A stretch of 64,000 bases of DNA, taken from positions 1,265,733 through 1,329,732 of the forward strand of contig VUYV01000123.1 of the NCBI GenBank assembly GCA_008711295.1, written 5' to 3'. Shown here in pieces: positions 13,106 through 24,264 of the stretch. A model generated the notes under the pieces. That model worked only from the letters and a program-made list of their open reading frames with translations, was not told the origin of the DNA and ran no database searches. The first letter of the stretch is position 1; every line of letters starts with the position of its first letter. The DNA comes from Anarhynchus alexandrinus (Eukaryota; Chordata; Aves; Charadriiformes; Charadriidae). The translations under genes were made by a program, and so were the position numbers.

Positions 13106-13630
13106 GCATTACTCATTCCTTTTTCTATTAAGAAAACCATTTTATATCAACATAGGGGTTTTTTTTTCTTTGCTATGTTTTTTCTCAATACTTGTAATTT
13201 TCACAATATTTCCCTCCTTATTATCAAAGCTAGAAAACTGAAATGGAAGTCATATTTAAGATTTCTTAACAAAGGTTAATACATTTCTATTCGTTCTTGA
13301 ATATATCACATATTTTTTTAGCAAAAACAAGATGCAGAAAATAGTGCATACAAAGAAATTGTTCTTTAATCTTCTCTATAGCTAGCTTCTATATAGGTAA
13401 TGTTCTATGTAGGCCTTCTATATAGCTAGCTCAATATATTATTGACTTTATTCAATAAGAAATCTTTAAATACCATTTCATGCAAGAGTACAAACTAAAC
13501 TGTATTAGAGATATGTGTGCTGCGTTAAAGAGCAAAGAAATTTAGCAGAAAATAACCCCCCTTGCATTCCAGCCTGTATCAGAGGGCCTGAGGGCAGCTA
13601 GGCTTTGATTCTGAGTGATTCCCAATTCTG
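13106..13630. other. A+T-rich non-coding DNA
   Basis: Holds repeated short CTATATAG/CTAGC motifs at 13374-13432 but no recognisable element. A 65-codon minus-strand frame (13542-13739) runs into the LTR's 3' end and has no recognised similarity. Confidence 0.4.
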
Positions 13631-13800
13631 TGTTAGAAGTCCAGTCACGTTCAGTATATTGAACTATTACGATTACAGAGGCACTAATAACACCATACAC
13701 AATTCCATCTAACAGCGTTCCATGAACTAGCATGGCCACACTTAAGGAGTTTGGTCACGTTCACTATGAACTCTCATTGCTAGATTAATGAAAAGCGTAC

Positions 13801-13807
13801 TTTATTG
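13801..13807 (-). terminator. LTR poly(A) signal AATAAA
   Basis: CAATAAAG on the minus strand, downstream of the TATA box and followed by a U5-like segment of about 170 bp. Confidence 0.45.
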
Positions 13808-14115
13808 AAGCAACAGATGCACAAGTTCTTTTGGATTGCTGGTGATAAAGTTACTGTCTGCAAAGCACGTGCAAATACTAAGGATGTTAGTAATACAGCC
13901 TGGCTACAAACGCATTAAGTTATAAACTCTATAGAGATTTCTAAGCTTCCTGGGGAAGCACTTGGTATAGCCAAGTGTTCAAATCTTACCCACAAGCGTC
14001 GTTATGGGGGGAAAGAGAGGCTCAGTCCTTTGACTGATCCCAGAAGTCAGAGGTGGTCAGCGATGGTATCCTGACCGCATTGGTATCTTCCCTGACATCC
14101 CTCCTCTCTTAAGAT

Positions 14116-14125
14116 GTTTTTATAC
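14116..14125 (-). promoter_or_regulatory. LTR TATA box
   Basis: TATAAAAA on the minus strand inside the LTR, about 310 bp upstream of its AATAAA signal. This spacing implies a long R region. Confidence 0.45.
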
Positions 14126-14552
14126 TATTTTTTACCTTTCAGGTGGAGCTTGAGAGACTCTAGTCATACATACTTTTGTTATGATTGGTGTAAAATATTC
14201 TTGCTTTGCTTTTAAAGGTATAGACTATGAAAATTCAGAGGGGAGGCTCCATGAGGAGTGGTCGCACCTTGGAGGCAGGTAGCTTTTGAGATGGAGGTGT
14301 GTTTTGGTATTATAATGACATTATAATGAGCAAAGTTCACCCAAAGGATAGCATTTCATCAAAAAATGACTGATCGTTGGCTCAGGGTAACAATTAGGCA
14401 GCTTATCAGTTCCATAAGTCCTTCAAGAGTTCCACAAGACCTTCAAGTTCCCATTTTATCACAGAGTTTGGCCGCAGTGTCTCCACTCTTCTCTGTCCTC
14501 CGTACCATTTTTCTTAGAGTTAGTGCACCAGACTCCCCCACTGTCACTAACA

Positions 14553-16486
14553 TCTAAGGTTGCCTAGGGAACTTTTGTGAAATGTATCCCTTGCACACCA
14601 GCTGCAGTCTGCCCCTGAAAGTTTCGTCAATGCTGTACTTTCCTTCAAAATGTGAATAGAACTTAATTTCTAAGTCACCTCCAGCAATTATCCCACAATG
14701 TGTTTCAACAATCCATTCAATTTTAGAATGATCATTCCCAAAGTAATATTTCCCACCCCTAAAAAAGAACATACTTCTTATCCAAAGTATGTCTTATCAT
14801 TCCTCTTCTTTTGCATTTACAGATGATTTAACAACAGCAGTTTTTATAGTGCATTATATATCTTCATCACAGAGCAGATATGAGCTTTTCAGCCACACTT
14901 TCTAAATTCTGGACATAGACATCTAGCACAGACCTATAGTCAATAAATACAAGTTAAACTGATTACTGATTTAATTTGAGAGTTGTAATTCATAGGATAT
15001 AAAGTCTTAAAAAAAAAAGGGTGGGGGCCATTGTATAGTAACCTCCGATACCTTTATGATATTGGAACTATTTTTACCTATTTCTATAGAATAATCTCTA
15101 TAAGAGAACTTGTAGATGAAGGAGACAGGATATGCTAAATTTTGAGCCAACTTATATTATTTTCAATCTAAAATCAATGCAGAGTTCCTGGGATAATATT
15201 CTGAAACCTAGACTAGAAAAGTTTTGCTGTAGTGGTTTGAGGCAATTAGAATTTTTATAAGGATAAGCAGCAAACCATCAAATGGTAAGACTTGCATTTC
15301 ATTTTGACAAGTAAAAAAAATGACTGTTTTTTACCTTTAACTCACCTCCTCTGCTTTCTTCTCCTCCGCTACAGTGTTTTAATTCCTGTACTGCATTACT
15401 TACTTTTGCCTAATCTCATTATAACCTCCCATGGCAAGCACCTCTGGTCATTGCAAAGATAATTCTGACTTCACAATAGAAAGGTGTTTTTTGAAGAAGG
15501 GAAAAATATCAAAAAGGTAGTATCCAAAACTTCCACCAGCCTTACAAGAAAATCCCTGCATCTGAGCTATTTCAATTGAAACATCAACATCTGTTGGAGA
15601 GGAAGACCACAATATTTGAGCCCTTTATTTTATTAAAAAAAAATTCTTGCATATCTCAAGCTTCTTTCTCTCTCTGCAAGACTCATATACACCTTGCACA
15701 AATATAAGTCCAACTTATGAAAGTCAATAGTATATATTTAAAAAATGCAGAAATTTTTTTTTTTAAATGTACAAAATAATTTGCATAGTTTAGCAGCACC
15801 TGCTAATGTAAGATCAGGCTACAAGAGCACAACTCTTGTTCCAGAGTGTCATAGCAGAATATTGTGGTCATAGGACCTGCAGTCAGGAAAGGCAAACTAT
15901 TCCTCAGAGAGTTTTCTTTAGTCATATGGAAGACTTTAAGCATTAAAATTAATACTTGAACTGAACTGGGGGTAGGCACATTGACTTGATGTGCCTATTG
16001 TTGTTGAAGAGGCAAGTCATGGGATTTTAAGTGAATTCAAATCAGTTGCACAATTTCACATGGCAAGCCAGAGACAGAAAAGGGCATGCATATCATCTGT
16101 CATTGTAATTATTTTGAGAAAAGTGATTCACAGGGACAGTCTTAATGAGAGAATTATGGAGAGAAGTGACTAATTCTTCATAGTCAGATCTGAGGACCAA
16201 TCACCAAAGTTTCCCAAAACACAATGTTTATCATACGGATACAAACAGTAGTTAATCAGAAGTTGCATGTACTGACCCCATATACATACACACACACAAA
16301 TGCACAGGCATTTAGGTTATATAGCTGAATTTATAAAAATTATAACCTTATGTACAGAAAGTCTGAAACTTTGACCTCACCCAAATAAAAAAACCCCAAC
16401 ATTAATGACAAAAATTAGAATAATACTTCAATAAGCTATTTATTATCATGAGAGGATTCCAAATACCTGTGTTTAAAGCACATTAT
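14553..16486. other. A+T-rich non-coding DNA, nothing recognised
   Basis: Between two LTRs. Contains an A run and a GGGTGGGGG stretch near 15010-15028 but no recognisable gene or repeat. Confidence 0.5.
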
Positions 16487-17222
16487 TGCATTGGAGGCAG
16501 GTGCTGGCAGTAGGGGGTTGCAGGGGTGGTGTCTGATGAGAGTCTGGGGCTGCCCTGTGCCAGGGACAGTTGATACCAGCCAGCTCCAATGAACTCATGC
16601 AGGGGCACTGCTGAGCGCCTCAGCCAAACTGGTGGTGCCACTGTGGAAAAATATTCAACAAAAGGCAAAAAATGATGGACAGACAGAATAGGAAGGAAAA
16701 AAGAAAGAAAAACCAAAAACAACAAAAAAAGAGAGAAACAGGAGAGGGAACACGAGGGTTAGAAGAGGAGGAGGTACTCCATAACAGAAAAGATATCCCC
16801 TGCAATCCACGGAGGACTGTGTTGGAGCAGATATCCATGCTGCAGCCCATGGAGGACCCCTGGCTGCAGCTGATGGCTGTTCCTGAAGGAACTGTCACCT
16901 GTAGAGTGCCCATGCTGGAGCAGGGCAAAAGAGCGAGAAGTAAGGAAACACAGAGGGAAATAACTTGGTACTGACCATAACCCAAAATTTCCATTATTCT
17001 TGTGCCACTCAGGGCAGGGGTAGATGAAGTGCAGGAGTGAATTTATGTCTGGGAAAGGGAGGAGGAAAGTAATTGTTTAAATAGTTGAGGTTTTGTTTCC
17101 CATTGGCTTTCTCATTCCATTATTCTTATTTTCTTCCCCCATTTCACTGGGGAGGGAGGGGGGGAGAATGCAATGTGCAGATGGGTTTGTGTTTGGCTGT
17201 TAGCCAAGGCTTACCCACCACA
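16487..17222 (-). mobile_element. ERVK-type LTR, near full length
   Basis: On the minus strand the 736-bp element starts TGTGGTGGGT and ends CCAATGCA. It shares the GGATATCTGCTCC / GGGCTGCAG phrase block with the LTR at 26364-26881, and the 3' block with positions 1-171. Candidate duplicated hexamers at the two sides (ATTATT and ATTACT, differing at one base and overlapping the boundary by one) hint at the 6-bp duplication typical of ERVK. Two overlapping open frames inside it (one rich in Lys/Glu) are by-products of base composition, not genes. No internal retroviral sequence is attached, so it is probably a solo LTR. Confidence 0.75.
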
Positions 17223-17283
17223 ATTACTCATTCCAAAGTGTAGAAAGGGCAACAAATATGTCACATAAATCTGGACATTTTTG

Positions 17284-17387
17284 GAGGTAGAATGAAAACT
17301 TGATATGAACAGAATCAGAGGAAAACTTTTGCATGTGGTACTTGTGGAAGAATGCACACAAATTAGACTCTTGCACTGTAAAAGTGA
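17284..17387 (+). repeat. Diverged dispersed repeat, copy 1
   Basis: Aligns by eye to 18418-18523. Both contain AGAATGAAAACTTGAT, then a GG(T)AC...GGAAG(A/C)ATG segment, and both close with CACTGTAAAA. The intervening bases differ moderately and there are small gaps. Could be two insertions of an unrecognised old repeat or an ancient local duplication. Confidence 0.45.
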
Positions 17388-17498
17388 TGTTAAAAAACCT
17401 GGCTGCTAAGCCCTGTGCTTCCATGAGACCTTTGACAGCTTCACAGCTGAATGAAATAATATAAGAAACTTGCTAATCTGAATGTATAAATTTTCATT

Positions 17499-17530
17499 TG
17501 TGTGTGTGTGTATGTATGGATGGATGGATG
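17499..17530 (+). repeat. (TG)n / (ATGG)n microsatellite
   Basis: A TG run followed by TATG and GGAT/ATGG units. Confidence 0.85.
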
Positions 17531-18417
17531 ATTCTTTTTTATTTCTGTACAATTTTTCTAAACTATTTTTCCTTGTGCTTTCACTTGGACTCTGTAGACA
17601 CACTGTTCCTTATTTTTATCCTAAAACAGATTTGCTTCAAGCATAAATTTCAGAACGACAGGTCCTCAAAAAAGAGCTTTTACAAACACTTTAGTATTTT
17701 TTTCAGAAATGAAGGAATTCTAAGGTATGCCTTCTGCACCACGACCATAAGTATATAATAAGCAGTGTTCTAGCTAAGTTTTCAAGAGTATGCATGTGAA
17801 TATGAACTAACACTCCTATGTAATCTGTAGCAAAGACCAGAAGCTTCTATACTTGCAGCAGGACAGGAGATTGTGCCAAAATTTCATTTCTAAGGTGCTT
17901 GAACTCAAAGATCTGTATTTTTTATAGAAGGATTCCTACACATTTTGGCTCAGATCAAATAACAGCTCATGAACAATTTTTAAGCACAATTCAGGAGCTA
18001 GCATGAGGCAATGACCATTTACAATGAGTTATTTGATGGAAACCACCATTTTGGAAAGGTGGGAGAGTCGAATAGTATGGAGTCAAGCTGTTTTAGGCCT
18101 GCTGGTCTCTGTACTATGAAACAGTTCACTGTAGCACAAGGTCCTGGCTATGTTTGTGACAGAGGACAATAGTCAGGATCTAGCAAGTTAGTTGAAGTAC
18201 CTAATTTCTGGTATCAATTAAGTTTTTCCTTTTCAAGCAGCAAACTGATCAAGACTTGTTAATAATCCTCACAAATCTAGAGAAAGAATAAATATAGGAC
18301 TCTGGCTTCTGTGACCAGAACTCAAGGTCTACTTTTTCTATCATACCAGTGGAATGTAAGACAACGTCTAGCCATTATTTCTGATTTATTCTCATCCAGT
18401 GTTTAAATTTTGTGATG

Positions 18418-18523
18418 AAGAATGAAAACTTGATGCAAATACAGCTAAAGGAAGGTTTATAGGGGACATTTGGTACACGGAAGCATGGAACAAAATCTAC
18501 ATCTTCCACTGTAAAAACAGTTT
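18418..18523 (+). repeat. Diverged dispersed repeat, copy 2
   Basis: Partner of the segment at 17284, in the same orientation and about 1.13 kb away. Shares the opening AGAATGAAAACTTGAT and the closing CACTGTAAAA with similar spacing. Confidence 0.45.
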
Positions 18524-21317
18524 TGAAGGTGGAGGTCTTAGAAAAAAAATGAATACTCTTGGATTTGAGCTATTGATCCAAGTTTTGTCACTTATTCAAA
18601 AAATATACAGCATGTTAGATATTTCTAGGACTGAGCTAGAACACAGTGAGCCTCAAACTGTTGAGAATTACATGTATCATACATCTGTTATCCTGTCTAC
18701 ATGTGTCAGCATTCTGATCATGTTGCAGTATGTTCTTATCTTGATAATGATACTTTTCATATGGGTAACGGTGTTCACTTCAAATGTGTGTATATTGTTT
18801 GTCATCTTATTATTCTCTAAATGCTTTCAACTTTACTACCATTCTCTGCTCCTGGTCGAAGACATTTGATGTTTCAGGTTTAATTTGGCTTTTTTGCCAT
18901 TTGTTCTGTTTTCCTTTTAAGTTGTTCATGCCAGTCAGTTGTTCCCAGCCATTTAAAGCTGTCTTCATTTGTAATGATCTCTTTTTCTTTCCTTTCAGTA
19001 TCTGAAATCCTACCATTATTTTCACTTGAAGGATGCTTAATAATTTTAAACTGCTCCAATAGTAAAGTTTATTTGTCTTTGGCCTAACAATGAATCTCTC
19101 ATTATAAAGACCTGACCTTTCAGTCCATTTAAAATCTGCATTTCTAATCTACCTGATCATGTTTCTGGGTGTTTTATTTCTTGACTTGATTGTGGAGCTG
19201 AGATGAAGTGAGTTTGTTGTGAAAGTGTCATAACGAAATGTGAGAATTATTAACTCAGATAACCGTTGTTCAAATTAAGTTCAAATAAGTTCAATGAGGT
19301 AACTATTAATTGCTGAGCTCAAATGCAAAATATAAACACACTCATTTATTTTTTAGAAAATACATCTGTTCACTGAATGGTATGAAGACACCACGGTGAC
19401 CAGGACAGCTTGTCAGATTTGCACAGTCTCTTCGCTACAGCTCCAGGAGAGGTCAGCCACTGGAAACAAAGCCTTCTCCTTTATACTAAGGAAGGTGTGC
19501 CAGTCACCCCTGGGATGTCTTGCTGTCTTTGCTGCTCTTTTAGGCCATTATTTGACACCTCTCTTCACTTCTGCTACTACTTTATGAGATATTGCCCTCC
19601 AGCATAGGTTTTAGTGTACCACTCCAGCACTGTAGCTTAAATTAAGAGTCATGTTATATCAGAACATCTCCAGTCAATTATTTTAGTGTCCTTTTAGCAC
19701 AACATCCTACTATTTTTATAGGAAATTGCAAACTTGCATGAATAAAAAGAAATGCCCTCTGGAAATGAAAAATGGAAATCTGCATCATTTTATTACCCAT
19801 ATAATGGAGGTGAATCCTCTCTTTCGGATAACATAGTCACCCACATTATGTTACAAAAGAGATTATATAGTGATAGGAAGATACAGAAAAGAAGGAAATC
19901 AACCCTTGCTAAGATTAGTGCATCAGTATAAATCTGGCTATTTTCTCACAAGACTTCCTCCTATCAGAAAAAGAATGCTGTTCGCTGAGAAGTCACAGGC
20001 AGCCTAATCTCTCTGTTGTACAGCCAAGCAGTTAAAATCTGGTGGAAATCTCCCTTGAGTAGTTATGTACAGATCTTTGTGTGGGTTTTGTTTTTAATGG
20101 CTGCAGTTTGAATCCTTACTGGCCTTCACCAGTTCTTTACATAAATGCATAAATAAGACTGTCTTAACAGCAGGGTTTTTTGTTTGTTTGCTTGTTTTTT
20201 CTTCAGTTACTACACTTTAACAAATTCTGCAGTTATTTACATTCACGTACTTGAAAAGATTATGACCACTCCTATGTGTTCAGAATTCTAAAGCAGATTA
20301 TAAAAGCAGTATATAACAATGTGTATTGTATGCCAAAATATTGACAGAATAATGTTACCTAGAGTGAAAATAATTTTAGTTTTGTCTGATTTTTTTTTTG
20401 GCTGGCAATGCATTAGTTCACTGTTGACAAAGAAAAGATCAGATGTGCTGAACAGAAGAGTTTACAATTAATGCCTAACATAGGTTAGTCTTCAAAAGTT
20501 AATAAGTGACACCTGAGATAGTAATTCAGAACATACAGTGTATTTAATGTATTATGTCTGCTTTGGTGATGACAGAATATTCTATATAATGAATGCTTAA
20601 GCATGGTCTATATTTATGTACATTGTATCTAATGGCATTGTTCAGGAGTGTAGATGAAGCAGATGAATAAGTGTTTCGCTAGATCAAGACTTGTCAGAAA
20701 GCCGCAGAAAGAATATAGATTGCTGAGGGTAATTTTACTATTTAAATATATTTTGCTATCTTTTCATTTTTAAGTTATGATCACAAAGAAAAGAAGAAGT
20801 ACACAGCAAGCATTTGGTTTTTGATATGTGACTTCTGAATTGCGTTAATTAGCTGTAGCGACAAAAATCATAAGGTACTCTTTTTGCTCCTAGTTTGTTT
20901 TTATATAAATCTTTTAAACAGAGGGAAAGACTGAAAAACTTGACTATTATGGAGACAAGTAGTGATAGATCTCACTGGGGATGTTCAGAAAGCTTATATA
21001 GATCATTTTTCCTTTCTAAGGTAAACATTATTCTCTTTCAAGTCAGCAACATAAACGAACTAATAAATAAATAATAAAATACCCTGTGGAAATGAGTTAT
21101 GGGATAGAAAATACCTCCAGTTTAAGGACAAAGCTCACAGTAGTATGGATGTCTGGAATGATAATCTGGAACAGTTTACCAGCTACATTTATGGAAGAGT
21201 TATAGAGTCTGTGGAATGACTGATCTTTGTGTTATCAGTATGTGGTTAAATGAACATTTTTAAAGCAAATAATAGCTTATGTTAAGATTTATATTAAGCT
21301 TTTATTTTTCTAAAAAG

Positions 21318-21379
21318 AAATATTAATGTCCTGTAGTTATACTTCTAGAAATATTAATGTCCTGTAGTTATACTTCTAG
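21318..21379 (+). repeat. Exact 31-bp tandem duplication
   Basis: The unit beginning AAATATTAATGTCC and ending ACTTCTAG occurs twice back to back with no difference, indicating a recent duplication or an assembly duplication. Confidence 0.9.
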
Positions 21380-22372
21380 AATCATATAATCTAGAGTGAG
21401 GTGCAAGAGCATATAAGTCATAAGAGGGGAAGAATCTTAACAACAATTGAACAAAGGCATCTTTATTGCTTACTCAGGACTAATAATTCATAAGCATGAA
21501 GGCAAATTTTTTTAATAAAGATTCATTTCCAAGAGGAATGAATACCTTTTATACAAAAATATGTTAACCAAACAACTTGTCTTTAATTTTTTATGTGGGT
21601 ATCTCTTTGTTCCATTTAATCTGATGTACATTATTTCCTGTTGCATGTTACATAATGGTAGTGCTACCAGGAAAATGGATGTATTTATCAATACTGTCTT
21701 ACACCATCTTGAGATTTACTATGTCTAATTAAATTGACATTATGATTAAAATGCAGGGGTTTAATGTGAAGACAAGTGGATGATTTAAGAAGATGCAAAA
21801 TATCCTCTGTTCATTTTTGTGCATGTCTACTCATATTCTGATATATAAGATTTATGTGCATTTTCAGAACAAGTATTTTGTGTCCTGTTCCTGGGACATT
21901 AAGAATACTGGAAGCTTTATATACCCTGGGTAAGTTAGCATTAATCACAGCAGCCACGTTCCAAGATCGGCCATTTTGTTTCTTTTAATTTAAAACAAAT
22001 AAATTTGTACACGAGAGACCAAAATGTGGTTCTGTCAGGCATTTGCCTATGTAAAAAACAATAGATTTGGTACTGAAGCATGATGAGTGCTTTCCTTTGT
22101 AGGAATGTGCTTTGACTGATAGCTGAAGTATCTCTTCACCTTGCTGTTTTGGGCTATTTTTTGCTATGCTCTGAATAAACAAGTTGATATTCTATTTTCA
22201 CCTTATGCCCTGTATTCAGTGGCACACCACTGAACTAATCCTCTGGGAAGCAGATCATCTGAGCTCATATTCACCTGAAGATTAATATAAATCTCATATC
22301 TCAAAAAAAGAAACCTACTAATTTTTTCATGTTTATGCATTTTTTCTTCTTTTTGTTTTTTAAATTTATTTA

Positions 22373-24260
22373 GAATCATAGAATAGAATCATAGAATAGT
22401 TTGGGTTGGAAGCAATCTGTAAAGGTCATCTAGTCCAACCTCCCCTGCAATAAACAGGGACATCTTCAAGTAGATCAGGCTGCTCAGAGCCCCGTCCAAT
22501 GCAACCTTGAATGTTTCCAAGGATGGGGCATCTACCGATTCTCTGAGCAAACTGTTCCAGTGTTTCACCATCCTCATTGTAAATAATTTCTTCCTTCCAT
22601 CTAGTCTAAATCTACCCTCTTTCAGTTTAAAACCATTACCCCTCGCCCTATCACAACAGGCCCTGCTAAAAAGTCTATCCCTATCTTTCTTATAAGCCCC
22701 CTTTATGTACTGAAAGACCATAAGAAGGTCTCCCCAGAGCCTTCTCTTCTCCAGGCTAAACAACCCCAGCTCTCCCAGTCAGTCCTCATATGGGAGGTGT
22801 TCTATCCCCCTAATCATTTTTGTGGCCCTCCTCTGGACCCACTCCAACAGGTCTATGTCTTTCCTGTGCTGGAGGCTCCAGAGCTGGAAGTAGTAGTCCA
22901 GGTGTAGAATGGAGTAGGGGGGCAGAATCACCTCCTCGACCTGCTGGACAGGCTTCCTTTGATGCATCCCAGGACACGGTTAGCTTTCTGTGCTGTGAGC
23001 ACACATTGTCAGCTCATGGCCAGTTTTTCATCAACCAGTAACCCCAAGTCCTTCTGCATGAGGCTGGTCTCAATCCCTTCAACCTCCAGCCTGTATTGAT
23101 ACTGGGGGTTAACCTGAACCAGGTGCAGGACCTTGGACTTGCCCTGTTGAACATCATGGAGTTCACAAGGGCTCACTTCTCGAGTCTGTCCAGGTCCTTC
23201 TGGATGGCATCCCATCCCTGGTCCCAGTATGAACCTTTGAGGGACACCACTTGTCACTGATCTCCATTTGGACATTGAGCCATTGATCACTACCCTTTGG
23301 ATGTGACCATCCAACCAGTTCCTCATCCATCCACCAAACAGTCCACCCATCAAATCCATATCTCTCCAATGTAGAGAGAAGGATGTTGTAGGGCACCATG
23401 TCAAAGGCCTTAAAGAATTCCAGATAGATGACATCTGTAGCTTGTCCCTTGTCCACTGATGTACTCACTCCATCATAGAAGGCCACTAGGTTGGTCAGGC
23501 CGGATTTGCCCTTGGCAAAGACATGCTGGCTGTCTTGAATCACCTCCCTGTCTTCCATGTGCTGTAGCATAGCTTCTAGGAGGATCTGTTCCATGATCTT
23601 CCCAGGCACAGAGGTGAGGCTGACAGGTTGGTAGTTCCCAGGGTCTTCCTTTCTACCTTTGTAAAAATGGGTGCAATGTTTCCTTTTTTTCCAGCCACCA
23701 GGGACTTCATCTGACTGCTGTGACTTTTTGAATATGATGGAGAATGGCTTGGCAACTATGTCAGCCCTTCCCTCAAGACTCTGGGATGTACCTCATCAGG
23801 TCCTACAGACTTCTGTATGTTCAGGTTCCTCAGGTGGTCACGAACCTGATCTTCTCTTACAGCGTGAGGGACTTTTCTCCCCCAGTCCCTGTCTTCTGGT
23901 CCATTCACTTGAGAGGCGTGGGGAGAGGTTGCTAGTGAAGACTGAAGCAAAAAGGTTGTTGAGTGCCTCAGTCTTCTCCTTGCTCATCACAGGGGTTACG
24001 CTTTCTTTGACCTTCCTTTTCTGGCTGATGTACTTGTAGAAGCCCTTATTATTATTCTTTATGTCTCTTGCCAAGTTCAGCTCCAGCTGCATTTTTGCCT
24101 TCCTGACCCATCCCTACACATCCCTATATTCTTCCTAGAATACCTGTCTACTGCCTGTGTGTCCCTTTCTTGCCATTTAGTTTGACCAACAGGTCTCAAC
24201 TCAGCTATACTGGTCTCTTGTCCTTCTTTCCACATTTCTTACACCTTAGAGCAGTCCTGA
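22373..24260 (-). mobile_element. CR1 LINE, ORF2 from linker to tail, internally deleted
   Basis: A long 5'-truncated CR1 read from about 24260 down to tail octamers at 22373-22400. The pre-RT linker is at 24100-23850 ([20 protein letters not shown]). The RT start is at about 23609 ([15 protein letters not shown]), with a changed version of the LDFSKAFD block ([12 protein letters not shown]) near 23420. A frame change follows near 23340, then [10 protein letters not shown] near 23235. From there the text jumps directly to the segment that encodes the KDLDRLE region. The intervening stretch, which carries the catalytic FADD box, is missing. The C-terminal part and 3' untranslated region follow. 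Frameshifts and the deletion make it non-functional. Confidence 0.92.
23163..23609 (-). pseudogene. CR1 ORF2 RT fragment (N-terminal half)
   Basis: A 148-codon frame covering the first RT blocks of CR1 ORF2. Residues 1-110 are RT-like, with the [15 protein letters not shown] segment and the changed FFKAFD block. After about residue 110 the frame leaves the RT sequence through a frameshift. RT activity needs the later FADD box, which this copy lacks. Known role of the family: target-primed reverse transcription of the LINE RNA. Confidence 0.8.
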
Positions 24261-24264
24261 TGAG

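Larger units (their letters stand above)
13631..14552 (-). mobile_element. LTR with TGTTAG...CTAACA ends
   Basis: On the minus strand the 922-bp segment starts TGTTAGTGACAG and ends ACTTCTAACA, so its ends form a TGTTAG/CTAACA inverted repeat. It has the expected internal order. A TATA box (GTATAAAAAC, about 14125-14116) comes first. A long R/leader follows, then a CAATAAAG poly(A) signal at 13807-13801. The last part is a U5-like segment with the phrase GAACGTGAC twice (about 13755 and 13650). The outer flanks (TTCTG and TCTAA) do not match, so the 3' boundary is tentative, or one end was lost or recombined. No PBS or polypurine tract was seen. The family was not named. Confidence 0.6.
17223..22372. 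other. A+T-rich non-coding DNA with small duplications
   Basis: About 5 kb without a recognised gene. It contains a (TG)n/(ATGG)n run at 17499-17530, a pair of diverged repeats (17284 and 18418) and an exact 31-bp tandem duplication (21318-21379), listed separately. The open frames have no family resemblance. Confidence 0.5.

Noticed and set aside
16620..16994. Frames of 124 and 100 codons on opposite strands
   Set aside because: Inside the ERVK LTR; purine-rich composition explains the openness and there is no domain.
20930..21240. Very old CR1 (words like GACTGAAAAACTTG and GGAACAGTTTACCAGC)
   Set aside because: Resemblance is too weak and scattered to separate from chance by eye.
23671..24039. 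122-codon plus-strand frame
   Set aside because: Antisense to the CR1 linker region on the minus strand.
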